DNA from: Dongshaea marina
GTDB taxonomy: Bacteria; Pseudomonadota; Gammaproteobacteria; Enterobacterales; Aeromonadaceae
DNA length: 64,000 bases
Direction: 5' to 3'
NCBI RefSeq assembly: GCF_003072645.1
Contig: NZ_CP028897.1
Location: 2,803,658 to 2,867,657, forward strand
Shown here: piece by piece, positions 1 to 8,728 of the stretch
Layout: the number at the start of each line of letters is the position of its first letter
Numbering within the stretch: position 1 is the stretch's first letter
Position numbers and translations under genes: made by a program
Notes under the pieces: generated by a model
Seen by the model: the letters and a program-made list of their open reading frames with translations, nothing else
Database searches by the model: none
Told to the model about the DNA's origin: nothing

Positions 1-91
1 TTTTATTCAATAATCTATAGATTACTCATAGAAAAATCAGTAATCTATACACAATCTGGAAGGTCCTGTTAGTTCATCTGCAATAAAATTA

Positions 92-129
92 AATCAACCC
101 CTGCACTCGGTGAATTACAAGGGTTGATT
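92..129 (-). terminator. Probable intrinsic terminator of the adc operon
   Basis: AATCAACCC (92-100) and GGGTTGATT (121-129) form a 9-bp perfect stem. Read on the minus strand the hairpin is followed by TTTAATTTTATT. It lies 27 bases past the adc stop codon, so it probably ends the thl-ptb-buk-orf-adc transcript. The loop is long (20 nt), which lowers confidence a little. Bases 1-91 are AT-rich with partial palindromes around TAATCTATAGATTA and hold no gene that I can see. Confidence 0.6.
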
Positions 130-155
130 CATCACAATGAAAGAAAGGCTATTAA

Positions 156-904
156 TTATCTATCATGGTTAAGATAATCGATTGCAACCTCTCCATAAGG
201 CAGGGTCAAATCCGCGATAAAGTGAGATGCCGAAACAACTCTTTTAATCGGTAATTCATTCACCGGAGCCATCGCATGGGCATGCAACTCCAGCGCCGCC
301 GGCCCTGTATAAGCCCACTTCACCTGAATATCTGTCATCTGGTAACGAACCAGCTGGCAGATGGCTGGTGTTCCATCCACATGTGGGATCGACTTAACCA
401 GGAAGTTCTGACCCCCAGAGCCTCCTGAACCGCCAGTTTATCCAGCTCTTCAAACTTAAAGCCCATGGTGCCTGTCGCAACCCGGGTTTTGCCATAGTCC
501 AGGGTGCCGAGCAGGGTATCACCGTCTACTTCCAGTTTTGGTGCACCCAGTTTCTTAGGAAAGCCCCAGATCTCGCGGCCCCCGGCGATCGGCGGATGGC
601 AATCCAAAAACATCGAGTGCACATAGGTTCCTGGCTGTCCCTCGAAAGTCACAGGGATCACCTGCCCCGACTCATTAAAATCTCCAAAGCCGCTTGAGTT
701 TGGCATCCGCATAAATTCATACTTAACCAGAGGCTCCGGCGCTTCCAGCCCCGGTGGTAAGATACGGGCCAGTGCATCTGGATCTGTTTCATAGGTAATA
801 ATGAAATATTCACGATCCACGAATCGATTCGGCGCAACCGTATAGGCTGGATTTCCCTGCTGTACAGGCATCTCGAATGGATATTTACTCGGCTTAGTTT
901 CCAT
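156..904 (-). CDS. adc: Acetoacetate decarboxylase (one frameshift)
   Basis: Acetoacetate decarboxylase converts acetoacetate to acetone and CO2 through a lysine Schiff base in the cytoplasm. The segment [12 protein letters not shown], about 115 residues in, carries the catalytic lysine region of the family. The first 163 codons (from ATG at 904, AGGAAG just upstream) are in one frame. The rest, from [11 protein letters not shown] to the stop at 156, is in the next. Adding one base to the C5 run at 412-416 joins them into 249 aa, the usual length. The break is probably a consensus error, although a real mutation cannot be excluded. It is the last gene of the thl-ptb-buk-orf-adc operon and has a terminator downstream. 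The family call is firm. Whether the chromosome encodes active enzyme depends on the frameshift. Confidence 0.88.
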
Positions 905-924
905 AATACTTCCTGATGAATCTT

Positions 925-1221
925 TTATTCATAATAATTAGCAATGGCATATGGAGTAATTCCAAACCATGGATAGTTACTGGTTTGGTGAGGTTTTGAA
1001 ACTCTCTGCGACTCCATGATGGAAAGGGCCTTTTTTCCATCAACAGCATTGACTTGATAGGGAGATACAGTAAAACCCTGGTGTAGCAGACTAATCACAA
1101 TATCCCCAGCATCATGATCGTCCAGAGACTGTGCCATGGTCACATTATCTTTAACCATAAAAATGTATCTGCTTTCTTTCATGAGCTGAAACATTCCTTC
1201 TGTACTCAACAGATTGATCAT
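925..1221 (-). CDS. Hypothetical protein between buk and adc
   Basis: I do not recognise this protein of about 98 aa. It is soluble-looking, with no signal peptide or membrane segment, and contains [19 protein letters not shown] followed by a mixed helix and strand region ending [17 protein letters not shown]. It sits in an operon position, 20 bases before adc and about 50 after buk, so a role beside that pathway is plausible but unproved. The start is uncertain. A TTG at 1233 falls inside a strong hairpin (1227-1253). ATG 1221 follows that hairpin but has no clear ribosome site. An ATG ten codons later is preceded directly by AGAAGGA. Confidence 0.6.
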   Translation of the reverse strand: MINLLSTEGMFQLMKESRYIFMVKDNVTMAQSLDDHDAGDIVISLLHQGFTVSPYQVNAVDGKKALSIMESQRVSKPHQTSNYPWFGITPYAIANYYE

Positions 1222-1226
1222 ATAAC

Positions 1227-1253
1227 GAGCCAAAAACCTTACGTTTTTGGCTC
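1227..1253 (-). other. Intercistronic hairpin between buk and the small ORF
   Basis: GAGCCAAAAAC (1227-1237) pairs perfectly with GTTTTTGGCTC (1243-1253), an 11-bp stem with a 5-nt loop. It lies just after the buk stop and just before the next start. There is no T tract after it on the minus strand. It is more likely an RNA-processing, stability or partial attenuation element than a full terminator. Confidence 0.5.
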
Positions 1254-1270
1254 CCCAATCTGTTTATATT

Positions 1271-2341
1271 TTAATAGTCCAGAATTGGTCTTAATCCACG
1301 CAGCGCATCATAAGTCCCCTGACACAGTGCCTGCATCTCATCCTCACCCGGATAGATCACTACCTCAGGTGTAATGAACTGTACCCGGCTGGAGATCCAA
1401 TCGGTGAGAAGGCCTGAGTGGGCAATGCTGCCGGTCAGCAAGATTGCATCCACCTTACCGGACAAGGCAACGGCACAACCACCGATCTCTTTGGCAACCT
1501 GGTAGGCCATCGCCTCAAAGATCTGATTTGCCTTTACATCACCTTCCAGCGCACGGCTTTCTACTTCACGCATATCCTTGGTTTCCAGGTAGCTGTAGAC
1601 TCCGCCTTCACCAATCAGCTTCTTATAAACTTCCTGGTAGCTGTACTTACCGGAGAAGCACATATCGATCAAAGCCAGAGGTGGCACACCACCGGCACGC
1701 TCAGGTGAGAAGGGACCATCACCACCCAGAGCAGAGTTCACATCAACAATACGGCCGGCCTTGTGCGCACCAATGCTGATCCCGCTTCCCAGGTGAGCCA
1801 CAATCAGGTTTAACTCTTCGGTCGACTTGTTCTGCTCTTTGGCATAACGCGTCGCAACAGCTTTCTGATTCAGCGCATGGAAGCTACGAACCCTGGAGAT
1901 ATCAGCCATACCGGAGAATTTTGCAATCTCCTCATACTCATCAACCATGACAGGATCAACGGTGTAGGCGACTTTGTCAGCAGACACCTCTTTGGCCAAC
2001 TCATCGGCCAGGATCCCGCCCAGATTCGAAGCGTGCTGACCATTCAGACCGACAGAGGCATCCTTGAGATAAGCCTCATTGATCCGATAAACACCGCTCT
2101 GAAGGTTTCGCACCATGCCGCCACGGCCGACGAACTGATCGATCTCGTTGAGCTCTAACCCTTCCTCTTTCAGGGCTTCAAGAATCAACTGCTTACGATA
2201 TGCTTTTTGATCGGCAATCTTCTCAAAAGGAGCCAGTTCATCCATAGAGTGATTGATCGACCTGCAAAATAGCTCCTGTTCATTTTCATAAACTGCGATT
2301 TTGGTCGACATGCCACCCGGGTTGATCGCTAAGATTTTCAT
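1271..2341 (-). CDS. buk: Butyrate kinase
   Basis: Butyrate kinase (acetate/butyrate kinase superfamily, ASKHA fold) makes butyrate and ATP from butyryl phosphate and ADP. The 356-aa product opens KILAINPGGMSTKIAVYEN, the phosphate-1 loop of the family. It continues with VGRGGMV, an AHLGSGISIGAH phosphate-2 motif and an adenosine motif around ILLTGSIAHS. The length is standard. ATG 2341 is preceded by AAGGGG at good spacing, and the ptb stop lies only 9 bases upstream, so the two are translated as a pair. The presence of Buk with Ptb supports short-chain acyl-phosphate metabolism with ATP gain. Branched-chain acyl substrates are possible for this family, and substrate preference cannot be read from sequence. 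Confidence 0.92.
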   Translation of the reverse strand: MKILAINPGGMSTKIAVYENEQELFCRSINHSMDELAPFEKIADQKAYRKQLILEALKEEGLELNEIDQFVGRGGMVRNLQSGVYRINEAYLKDASVGLNGQHASNLGGILADELAKEVSADKVAYTVDPVMVDEYEEIAKFSGMADISRVRSFHALNQKAVATRYAKEQNKSTEELNLIVAHLGSGISIGAHKAGRIVDVNSALGGDGPFSPERAGGVPPLALIDMCFSGKYSYQEVYKKLIGEGGVYSYLETKDMREVESRALEGDVKANQIFEAMAYQVAKEIGGCAVALSGKVDAILLTGSIAHSGLLTDWISSRVQFITPEVVIYPGEDEMQALCQGTYDALRGLRPILDY

Positions 2342-2350
2342 CATCACCCC

Positions 2351-3250
2351 TTACTTAGTTTGCGCTACAACGCAAGCCATAGAGTAGAACTTGGTTTCAA
2401 TTGAGTCAGAGCGTGATGGGAAGTCGATCGGTGCCATGGTTCCCATGATAAAGCTCGCACCTTTAGCGCCACCCAGGAAAGTACAGGACTTATAGAAAGC
2501 GTTCGCGGCATTGATATCCGGCAGCAGGATAAGATCTGCATCACCACCCACCGGAGTCTCCATTCCCTTATGCTCAACAGACTCTTTGCTGAATGTCAGG
2601 TCAACAGACAAAGGCCCGTCAACAACACAACCTTTAATACCACCACGACGGTTCATCTGAGTCAGGATCGCAGCATCAATGGTCGATGGCATCGCAGTTT
2701 TAACCCCTTCAGTCGCAGCCATGACGGATACTTTTGGATTGTCGATTCCCACGCTGTGGAATACTTTGACGCAGTTTTGGATCATCAAAGCCTTGTCATT
2801 GACATCCGGCGCGATGTTGATCCCTGAGTCAGTGAAAGCAAACACCTTGTGATAGGTTGGCATCTCGAGAAATGCTGCATGGGAAACCAGGCGCGCATTT
2901 TTCAGACCCTTCTCTTTATTCAGAATCGGTCTCAGGTAATCCGGAGTGCTCAGAAGGCCGCGAGTCAGAACGTCCGCTTCACCTTCACGAACCAGCTCAA
3001 CCGCTTTTTGACACGCTTTGAATGGGACTTTGACATCAATCAGCTGGAAGCTGCGAATATCAAAATCGATCTCATTACAGATTTGCTGAATCTTCTGTTC
3101 ATCACCCACCAGAATCGGAGTCGCGATCCCCTCTTCAACAATTCTTTTAAGCGCCTGCAGCGTGGTTTTATCTTCGGCGGCAGCGACAGCAATCTTTTTG
3201 CCAGTTTTAGCTTTTGCAAGTTCAACGAAAGTTTGGAGCGACTTTAACAT
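2351..3250 (-). CDS. ptb: Phosphate butyryltransferase
   Basis: Phosphate butyryltransferase exchanges CoA for phosphate on short acyl-CoA esters, supplying acyl phosphate to the adjacent kinase. The 299-aa protein matches the phosphate acetyl/butyryltransferase fold, with segments such as VLTRGLLSTPDYLRPILNKE near residue 95 and ALMIQNCVKV and VDGPLSVDLTFSKE further on. The length suits Ptb and is shorter than typical Pta. ATG 3250 has AGGA eight bases upstream, two codons inside a possible TTG start at 3256. It lies between the thiolase and buk genes on the same strand. A perfect hairpin (3271-3285) stands in the thiolase-ptb gap. Confidence 0.92.
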   Translation of the reverse strand: MLKSLQTFVELAKAKTGKKIAVAAAEDKTTLQALKRIVEEGIATPILVGDEQKIQQICNEIDFDIRSFQLIDVKVPFKACQKAVELVREGEADVLTRGLLSTPDYLRPILNKEKGLKNARLVSHAAFLEMPTYHKVFAFTDSGINIAPDVNDKALMIQNCVKVFHSVGIDNPKVSVMAATEGVKTAMPSTIDAAILTQMNRRGGIKGCVVDGPLSVDLTFSKESVEHKGMETPVGGDADLILLPDINAANAFYKSCTFLGGAKGASFIMGTMAPIDFPSRSDSIETKFYSMACVVAQTK

Positions 3251-3270
3251 CTTCAAATCCTTAACATCAG

Positions 3271-3285
3271 GCCCGCCAGGCGGGC
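3271..3285 (-). other. GC-rich hairpin in the thiolase-ptb gap
   Basis: GCCCGCC (3271-3277) and GGCGGGC (3279-3285) form a very tight stem in the 74-base gap between the thiolase stop and the ptb start. On the minus strand it is followed by CTGATG, not by T residues, so it is not a standard terminator. It may set mRNA stability or relative expression of the operon genes. Confidence 0.45.
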
Positions 3286-3324
3286 GATTATTGTCAAAAT
3301 ATGTCTATTAAAACTGCGAAGTGA

Positions 3325-4512
3325 TTACAGCATCTCAACCGTTGCCGCGATGCCCATTCCTCCACCAATACACAGGGTTGCCAGTCCCTTTTTCAGGTCC
3401 TGACGCTTCATCTCATGAAGCAGAGAAACAAAGATCCGGGTTCCGGAAGCACCGATTGGGTGTCCCAGTGCAATGGCACCGCCATTGACATTAACCTTCG
3501 CCAGATCCCACCCCATTTCGCGGTTGACTGAGATTGCCTGGGCTGCAAATGCTTCATTTGACTCGATCAGATCAAGTTCGTTGATTCCCCACTGCGCCTT
3601 ATCTAGCACCTTGCGAGATGCCTGAATCGGTCCGGTGCCCATGATTTTCGGATCAACACCTGCCGTCGCGAAACCAGTGAATTTAGCCATGGGTGCAAGG
3701 CCAAGCTCTTTGGCTTTCTGAGCAGATGCCAGAATCACCATAGCAGCACCATCATTGACGCCGGATGCGTTGCCCGCCGTAACACTGCCATCTTTTTTGA
3801 AACAGGGGCGCAGCTTGGAAAGACCTTCCTGAGTAGTCTCTACACGGGGGAATTCATCCTCATTAAACACAAGCGGTTCTTTGCGTTTTCTTGGAATTTC
3901 AACCGGAACAATCTCTGAAGAGAAACGATTGGTCTGCAGTGCTTTGGCAGCCTTCATCTGAGACAGGTAAGCAAACTCATCCTGCTCTTCACGAGAGATC
4001 CCATATTTCTCTGCAATATTTTCTGCAGTCTGACCCATGTGATAGTCGTTAAACGCATCCCACAGCCCGTCTTTAATCATGCTGTCCTCAAGAGACCAGT
4101 TGCCCATTTTGACACCCGTTCTTGAGTTTGGAGCCAGGTGGGGAGCCAGACTCATATTTTCCTGACCACCGGCAATGACCAGATCCGCATCACCATTTTT
4201 AATCGCTTGATAAGCCAGTTGCAGTGACTTAAGTCCGGAGCCACAGACCTTATTAATCGTGAGGGCGCTAACCCGCTCAGGAAGACCCGCTTCAATGGTT
4301 GTTTGACGCGCAGGATTTTGCCCACAACCTGCGGTGAGGACCTGACCAAGAATGACTTCATCGACGTCATTTGGATTTATGTTATTTCTTTCTAACAGCG
4401 ACTTGATTACTGTTGATCCAAGACGAGTGGCGGCAACACCTGACAGGCTTCCACCGAAAGCACCCACAGCGGTTCTTGCTGCATCCAATACTACAACGTC
4501 ATTATCGCCCAC
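3325..4512 (-). CDS. thlA: Acetyl-CoA acetyltransferase (biosynthetic thiolase)
   Basis: The thiolase condenses two acetyl-CoA to acetoacetyl-CoA. The 395-aa protein has the standard length and all catalytic signatures: [14 protein letters not shown] with the nucleophilic Cys near residue 88, [17 protein letters not shown] with the catalytic His, and CIGGGMGIA with the second Cys near the C-terminus. Translation most likely starts at GTG 4512, because AAGGAG lies seven bases upstream and the protein begins [16 protein letters not shown]. It is the first gene of the operon with ptb, buk, the small ORF and adc, so it probably feeds acetoacetyl-CoA to those enzymes. It could equally be named atoB or phaA. 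The symbol reflects context, not proof. Confidence 0.92.
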   Translation of the reverse strand: MGDNDVVVLDAARTAVGAFGGSLSGVAATRLGSTVIKSLLERNNINPNDVDEVILGQVLTAGCGQNPARQTTIEAGLPERVSALTINKVCGSGLKSLQLAYQAIKNGDADLVIAGGQENMSLAPHLAPNSRTGVKMGNWSLEDSMIKDGLWDAFNDYHMGQTAENIAEKYGISREEQDEFAYLSQMKAAKALQTNRFSSEIVPVEIPRKRKEPLVFNEDEFPRVETTQEGLSKLRPCFKKDGSVTAGNASGVNDGAAMVILASAQKAKELGLAPMAKFTGFATAGVDPKIMGTGPIQASRKVLDKAQWGINELDLIESNEAFAAQAISVNREMGWDLAKVNVNGGAIALGHPIGASGTRIFVSLLHEMKRQDLKKGLATLCIGGGMGIAATVEML

Positions 4513-4647
4513 AATATTACTCCTTAGATGAAGGTTATATCTTCTCGCTGGTTTCCAAAGACAAGCACCCCGTATATCTTCCTTAGAAGATACCCAGAAG
4601 TTTTTGTCTTATTAATCCGAAATATTAATTAAAAAATGTTCAGGAAA

Positions 4648-4854
4648 TTATCTCTGATATCTCAACTCATCGTTACGCAACTCTTTGCTGTGATGACTGA
4701 TAGAGTTCATACAGAGACTTTCCCCAAAAGAGGGTGTAAATCCTCTTTTATAATTGACCCTGACATATTTGCTGTTGTCATTATCCATGACAATCGCAAA
4801 TCTTTTCTGGCTATTGGCGTAGATAACACGGCCAATCTTTTTTCCTGGATTCAT
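4648..4854 (-). CDS. Small protein A, paralogue of the 9877-10074 product
   Basis: This 68-aa soluble protein of unknown function is clearly paralogous to the gene at 9877-10074. The two share IYANSQKRFAIV near residue 11, YVRVNY, GF.PSFGE and S.SHHS in the same order and spacing. The short beta-rich pattern (GRVIYAN..KRFAIV..DN) is reminiscent of a small OB-fold such as cold-shock or S1 domains, but this is only a resemblance. Start ATG 4854 has AGGGTG close upstream. It is divergent from the response regulator at 6119, separated by about 1.26 kb without a gene. The same arrangement is repeated at the second copy, so the small protein probably belongs to the two-component module. Confidence 0.75.
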   Translation of the reverse strand: MNPGKKIGRVIYANSQKRFAIVMDNDNSKYVRVNYKRGFTPSFGESLCMNSISHHSKELRNDELRYQR

Positions 4855-6118
4855 TGTGGCACCCTATAAATTCATAATTATCCATAATCATTTTCCATAA
4901 TATCAGGACAGCATAAGAGAACATCAATCCATTGAGCTAAAATATCAAACATCTGACATTTAATGAATCATGGGTATTGGCTTTAATAAACAGCCCAATC
5001 TGACTCTCTGTCACACCTTGTCACATTAGCGATAAGCTTAATAAGCAGTACTCAAGTGTGCATTTAACGAGACACAATATACATAAGTGATTTTTCACAT
5101 TCCATAATATATTTTTGCTTTTTTATGGTCGTATTTTATCGTTTGTGACGAGAATTATTCTTAAATGAGTATCTTCTACCATTATCTGCCTGATACGACA
5201 TCATCTATCTTACATATGGGGATAAGCTAACCGAGAATATATCGCAGAAGCGTTTCAACCCGACAGATAAGGCAGAACACTAGGCGAAGCCATAACCTCA
5301 AGGGGACTAAGGCTTCTGCTGTCCTTTCCCTGACTGATTGAATCATTAATTTATTTGTGGATGAACATCGCAGCACCTTATCCAAGTTTTCATATAATTA
5401 ATTTTATGTACACCAGATCCCAAAATGATAGTTCGTGACTACCACCTATTATTTGTGACCGTACATGCTGAATGTTACAGAGTGTTTCCTCAGATGCCTG
5501 AATAGAGAATAATTCGGAACACCCAACCAATAACAGTTTATTAACATCCCTCCGAATTAGAAAAGAATATCCTTTATTTCGTACAGGTTTTATTCATATG
5601 CCTCCCTGAATTTAAATAAATCACTCCAAATGAGTCTTCGCATTATTTACAACTCTCCCGTCTTGAATCAGCCAACCTGTGTTACATAGCTGGTTCCGCC
5701 TCAAGCCAAGATTGCCGATAGCATTATTTTGTGTCACGATTCTCATCTAATTTTCATACTTGACAGATGGCGTACAGAAATAACGCCTTAATGCCGTCAA
5801 AGGTATTGCTGGCAGCAGACGTCTGAAGAAGAGACAGAGATAAACCAAAGGATTTTGATGTTCTACAGATAAAATAGGCGCTACACAACCATGTGCGACA
5901 GGGCCAGAAGGGAAAAATCAGGAAACCTGTTGAGCTAAACCAGTCACAGCCTTAGCTCAACCAGAGTCATCTATCTTCTCTTGAGTCATCACCACCTCCT
6001 CAGTCAACTGCTTTTGATTCGGGAGCACCCTGTTCTGACATGAATAAAATGCTCTATTGAGCCTCCAGTTTAAGGACGACCTAATCTCATTTTTCCGTCT
6101 GAATCATAAGGAGTTTTG
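4855..6118. other. 1.26-kb non-coding region ahead of RstA-like copy 1
   Basis: I see no convincing gene here. The region is AT-rich and contains inverted repeats: GTTGAGCTAA (5929-5938) with TTAGCTCAAC (5952-5961), a perfect 10-bp stem, and GCAGAAGC with GCTTCTGC about 75 bases apart near 5245-5330. It should hold the divergent promoters of small protein A and of the response regulator, possibly with a long 5' leader. The homologous place in the second module (10075-11169) is similarly long and structured but shows little sequence identity to this one by eye. Confidence 0.5.
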
Positions 6119-6817
6119 ATGACGACAAAAATTTTGCTCGTTGAAGATGATGCCGACCTCTCGCAGCTCATCACAAGCTATCTGTCTAAGTATGATTATC
6201 AGGTGCAGTGTCATACACAGGGAGATACAGTTTCTCAGGCGATCAGGCAGTACAATCCGGATTTGATCCTGTTGGATATCATGCTTCCCGGCCTTGATGG
6301 ACTAGAGGTGTGCCGCAGCATTCGTCCTGCGTTCGATGGTGCGATTATCATGATGACGGCTTGTGATGAAGATATGGATCAGATCCTTGGATTGGAGCTC
6401 GGGGCCGATGATTACCTGGTAAAACCGGTTCAGCCCAGACTCCTGCTTGCAAGGATCCGCGCCCTGTTTCGCCGCCGCCCCGTGACAAAGTCAACCTCGG
6501 GTAATCAGGTTCTGTCATTTGGGCCTGTTGAAATAAACCCTGCAAACCGGACCGTCTTCATCAGTGAGACCCCTATCGAAGTTGCCTGTGGTGAGTTTGA
6601 TCTCCTTCTGATCCTGGCGCGTAACGCAGGTACGATCCTCAGTCGAGATGAGCTGGGACAAGAACTAAGAGGAGCCGGATTTGATGGGCTCGATCGCACC
6701 ATTGATGCCAGGGTATCACGGCTGCGCCGTAACCTTGGAGCTCATCATGATTGTCCTCTCGAAATAAAAACCGTACGCAACAAGGGATATCTGTTATCTG
6801 GAGCAGATATAGGATGA
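6119..6817 (+). CDS. RstA-like response regulator, copy 1
   Basis: This is an OmpR/PhoB-class transcription factor of 232 aa. The receiver domain (residues 1-120) has the acidic pair VEDDAD, the phospho-acceptor in LLDIMLPGLDGLE and the conserved Lys in DDYLVKPVQP. The C-terminal winged helix (about 130-232) carries LRGAGFDGLDR and KTVRNKGYLL, motifs typical of RstA. ATG 6119 is chosen over TTG 6116 because AAGGAG ends five bases before it. The sensor kinase starts three bases after the stop, so the two are co-transcribed. It is strongly similar to the regulator at 11170-11871. Target genes and stimulus are unknown. Confidence 0.9.
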   Translation: MTTKILLVEDDADLSQLITSYLSKYDYQVQCHTQGDTVSQAIRQYNPDLILLDIMLPGLDGLEVCRSIRPAFDGAIIMMTACDEDMDQILGLELGADDYLVKPVQPRLLLARIRALFRRRPVTKSTSGNQVLSFGPVEINPANRTVFISETPIEVACGEFDLLLILARNAGTILSRDELGQELRGAGFDGLDRTIDARVSRLRRNLGAHHDCPLEIKTVRNKGYLLSGADIG

Positions 6818-6820
6818 GCT

Positions 6821-8144
6821 GTGAAACAGATGACTACAAGCTGGTCACCTCCCCCGGCGTATATTGACTCACTTTGGTGCACTGGTCCTCTTTTGTACTC
6901 TGCTCCCCCTGCTGATGGGTGGTGCTATCATGTATTACCGTAACCACAGCTCCCCGGATCAGCCTAATACACTGAAAGCTAAAGATATTCCGGTTATCTT
7001 TAAACAGTTGAATGATCTACCATCCGCTCACAGACAACAGAAATTGGAGGAACTTCAACGAACCTATAATCTCCCATTTCAGCTGACTAACGGCTCTCAC
7101 TCTCATTCAACTCAAATCTATCCCAAAGGCAAAGTCGGTGATTGCCCTATTGATAAGCAGGATAGATCCACATTAACCATCACGGATGGTCAGGGAGCAA
7201 CGCTGAAGGTTGGCCCTCTGATTGAGAAAAAACGCCCAACGCCTCTATGGATGGATAGCCAGATCGATCTGCTCATTATTTGGCTTTTTTCCAGCCTACT
7301 GCTCTTTACTATCGCCACCTGTGTGTACCTGCGCTACCATTTTCGCGACCTTCTCAAGCTGAACCACACAACCTCCCGCCTGGCTGGCGGAGAGTTAAAC
7401 GCAAGGTGTGACAAACTAAAAAGCCCGCTTTTAAATCCTCTCCACGACTCGATTAACCAGATGGCAGGAAAAATTGAGACCATGGTCCAGGGGTGGAAAG
7501 CGATGACCAATGCGGCAGCCCATGAGCTTCGGACCCCACTTGCCCGGCTGCAATTTCGTAACTCGATGCTGAGTGAAGAGGACGACCCACAGCTGAGGGC
7601 AGAGCTTCAGGAGGGGATCGAACGTAACATTAAAGAGTTGCAGTCGATGATTGATGCCGTTATCCAGTATGGGCGGATCAGTCGCTGTGATATTCCTCTA
7701 AGCCGCGAACCAACCCGATTGGCAGAATGGATCGATAAACTTGTCGCTCAATTGTGGGATCTGCCGGATTCACTCACCCTCTCAGTTAAGTGTCGATCAC
7801 AGAGTGCCTGCCTTGATCGTAAACTGATGTTTGTCGCCCTACAGAATTTATTGGGAAATGCACGAAAGTATGCCCGAAGCCGGATCCTTCTGAAAATCCT
7901 GAGTTTCGGCGAGCAGACCCTGTTCATCATTGATGATGATGGTCCTGGCATCCCGAAAAAATACTGGGATAATCTGTTTGATCCCTTCTATCGGCTGGAT
8001 CGGCACCAGGACTTTACCAAGGGAGGATCGGGACTGGGGCTCAGCTTTGTCAAAATGATCGCTGAGCATCACCGGGGGCAGGTCAGTGTTACAAAGAGTC
8101 CACTTGGAGGTGCTCGGTTTATCCTTTCGATTGCCAGCTGCTAA
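6821..8144 (+). CDS. RstB-like sensor histidine kinase, copy 1 (N-terminal frameshift)
   Basis: This membrane sensor kinase is about 440 aa. It has a transmembrane segment near the N-terminus (ALVLFCTLLPLLMGG), a periplasmic domain of about 100 residues, a second membrane segment (LLIIWLFSSLLLFTIATCVY) and HAMP. The HisKA motif AAHELRTPLARLQFR follows, then the ATPase motifs NLLGNARKYA, DDDGPGIP and GGSGLGLSFVK. The open frame begins only at TTG 6864. In the other frame GTG 6821 has GGATGA overlapping the regulator stop. Removing one C from the C5 run at 6851-6855 joins the two and matches the N-terminus of copy 2. The stop is 14 bases before a repeat composite. The C-terminal half is nearly identical to copy 2. 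Confidence 0.88.
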
Positions 8145-8158
8145 CCCCTTCTTTATGG

Positions 8159-8603
8159 CTAGAGCGTAACATGAGGTCGGGCTAAATAGTTGCTCCTATT
8201 ACTGCTACATCTGTTGATGTGTGCTAGCAGACTCGCTATGAATCCATCCATGGAAGCTCCACCACATCGGCTATCATCCCTGATAGCCTTTCCCAGTTCG
8301 GCATCCATACCTCTCGTTCAATGGCTTAAAACCATTTCACCCCTGACGCAGAGGGTCTGCTCATTCACAATTCAACAGCTGCCTCAGGGACCTACTGTTA
8401 GGAACAGTTATTTAGAGCATTTTTGGTTTAATCCGGGTAATTATTCGCGCCCCTCAAGTTCAAGTGCTGCTTTGAGCTTTGTTAAGCTGACCTTCTGCAG
8501 CAAGGATGCTGCAGTAGAGCAACATGGATGTGACTTGCGAGTCAGCGATAAAAGTCAAAGCTGCTTTCATGAGATGAACCGGTTTATCCGGAAAACGCTC
8601 TAG
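8159..8603. repeat. Composite hairpin-module repeat (MITE-like), copy 1
   Basis: The composite begins CTAGAGCGT and ends AACGCTCTAG, so its outer ends are inverted. Inside, 8182-8415 is a unit with inverted ends CTAAATAGTTGCTCC and GGAACAGTTATTTAG. It is nearly identical to 48571-48805 in opposite orientation. The rest (8416-8603) is a second unit with ends TAGAGCATTTTTGG and the complement of CTAGAGCGTTTTCCGG, related to 57455-57603. Both contain hairpins such as GGCTATCATCCCTGATAGCC (8269-8288) and GCAGCAAGGATGCTGC (about 8498-8513). No convincing protein is encoded. Confidence 0.75.
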
Positions 8604-8719
8604 CAACGAACCCGCATCACGAAACAATCGCTAGTATCAACATCCGTCGTCAATCGTGGACTTTTCACGCTCAGTGATGACAACTTGCCACCATCGCTGA
8701 TATAGCCTCACGAATTTGA

Positions 8720-8728
8720 CTATTGGTA
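8720..8728. repeat. Target-site duplication, left copy (CTATTGGTA)
   Basis: CTATTGGTA directly precedes the left end of the IS at 8729 and is repeated exactly at 9770-9778 after its right end. A 9-bp duplication is typical of IS903-type elements. Confidence 0.9.

Noticed and set aside
5755-5795. TTGACA followed by a weak -10 as a sigma-70 promoter for the first response regulator
   Set aside because: TTGACA is present, but no convincing TATAAT at 16-18 bases was found, so no promoter is called.
8190-8603. 137-codon open frame, and a related 74-codon frame at 48561-48785
   Set aside because: Both run through the hairpin repeats and share protein sequence only because the DNA is repeated. Composition and lack of a ribosome site argue against genes.
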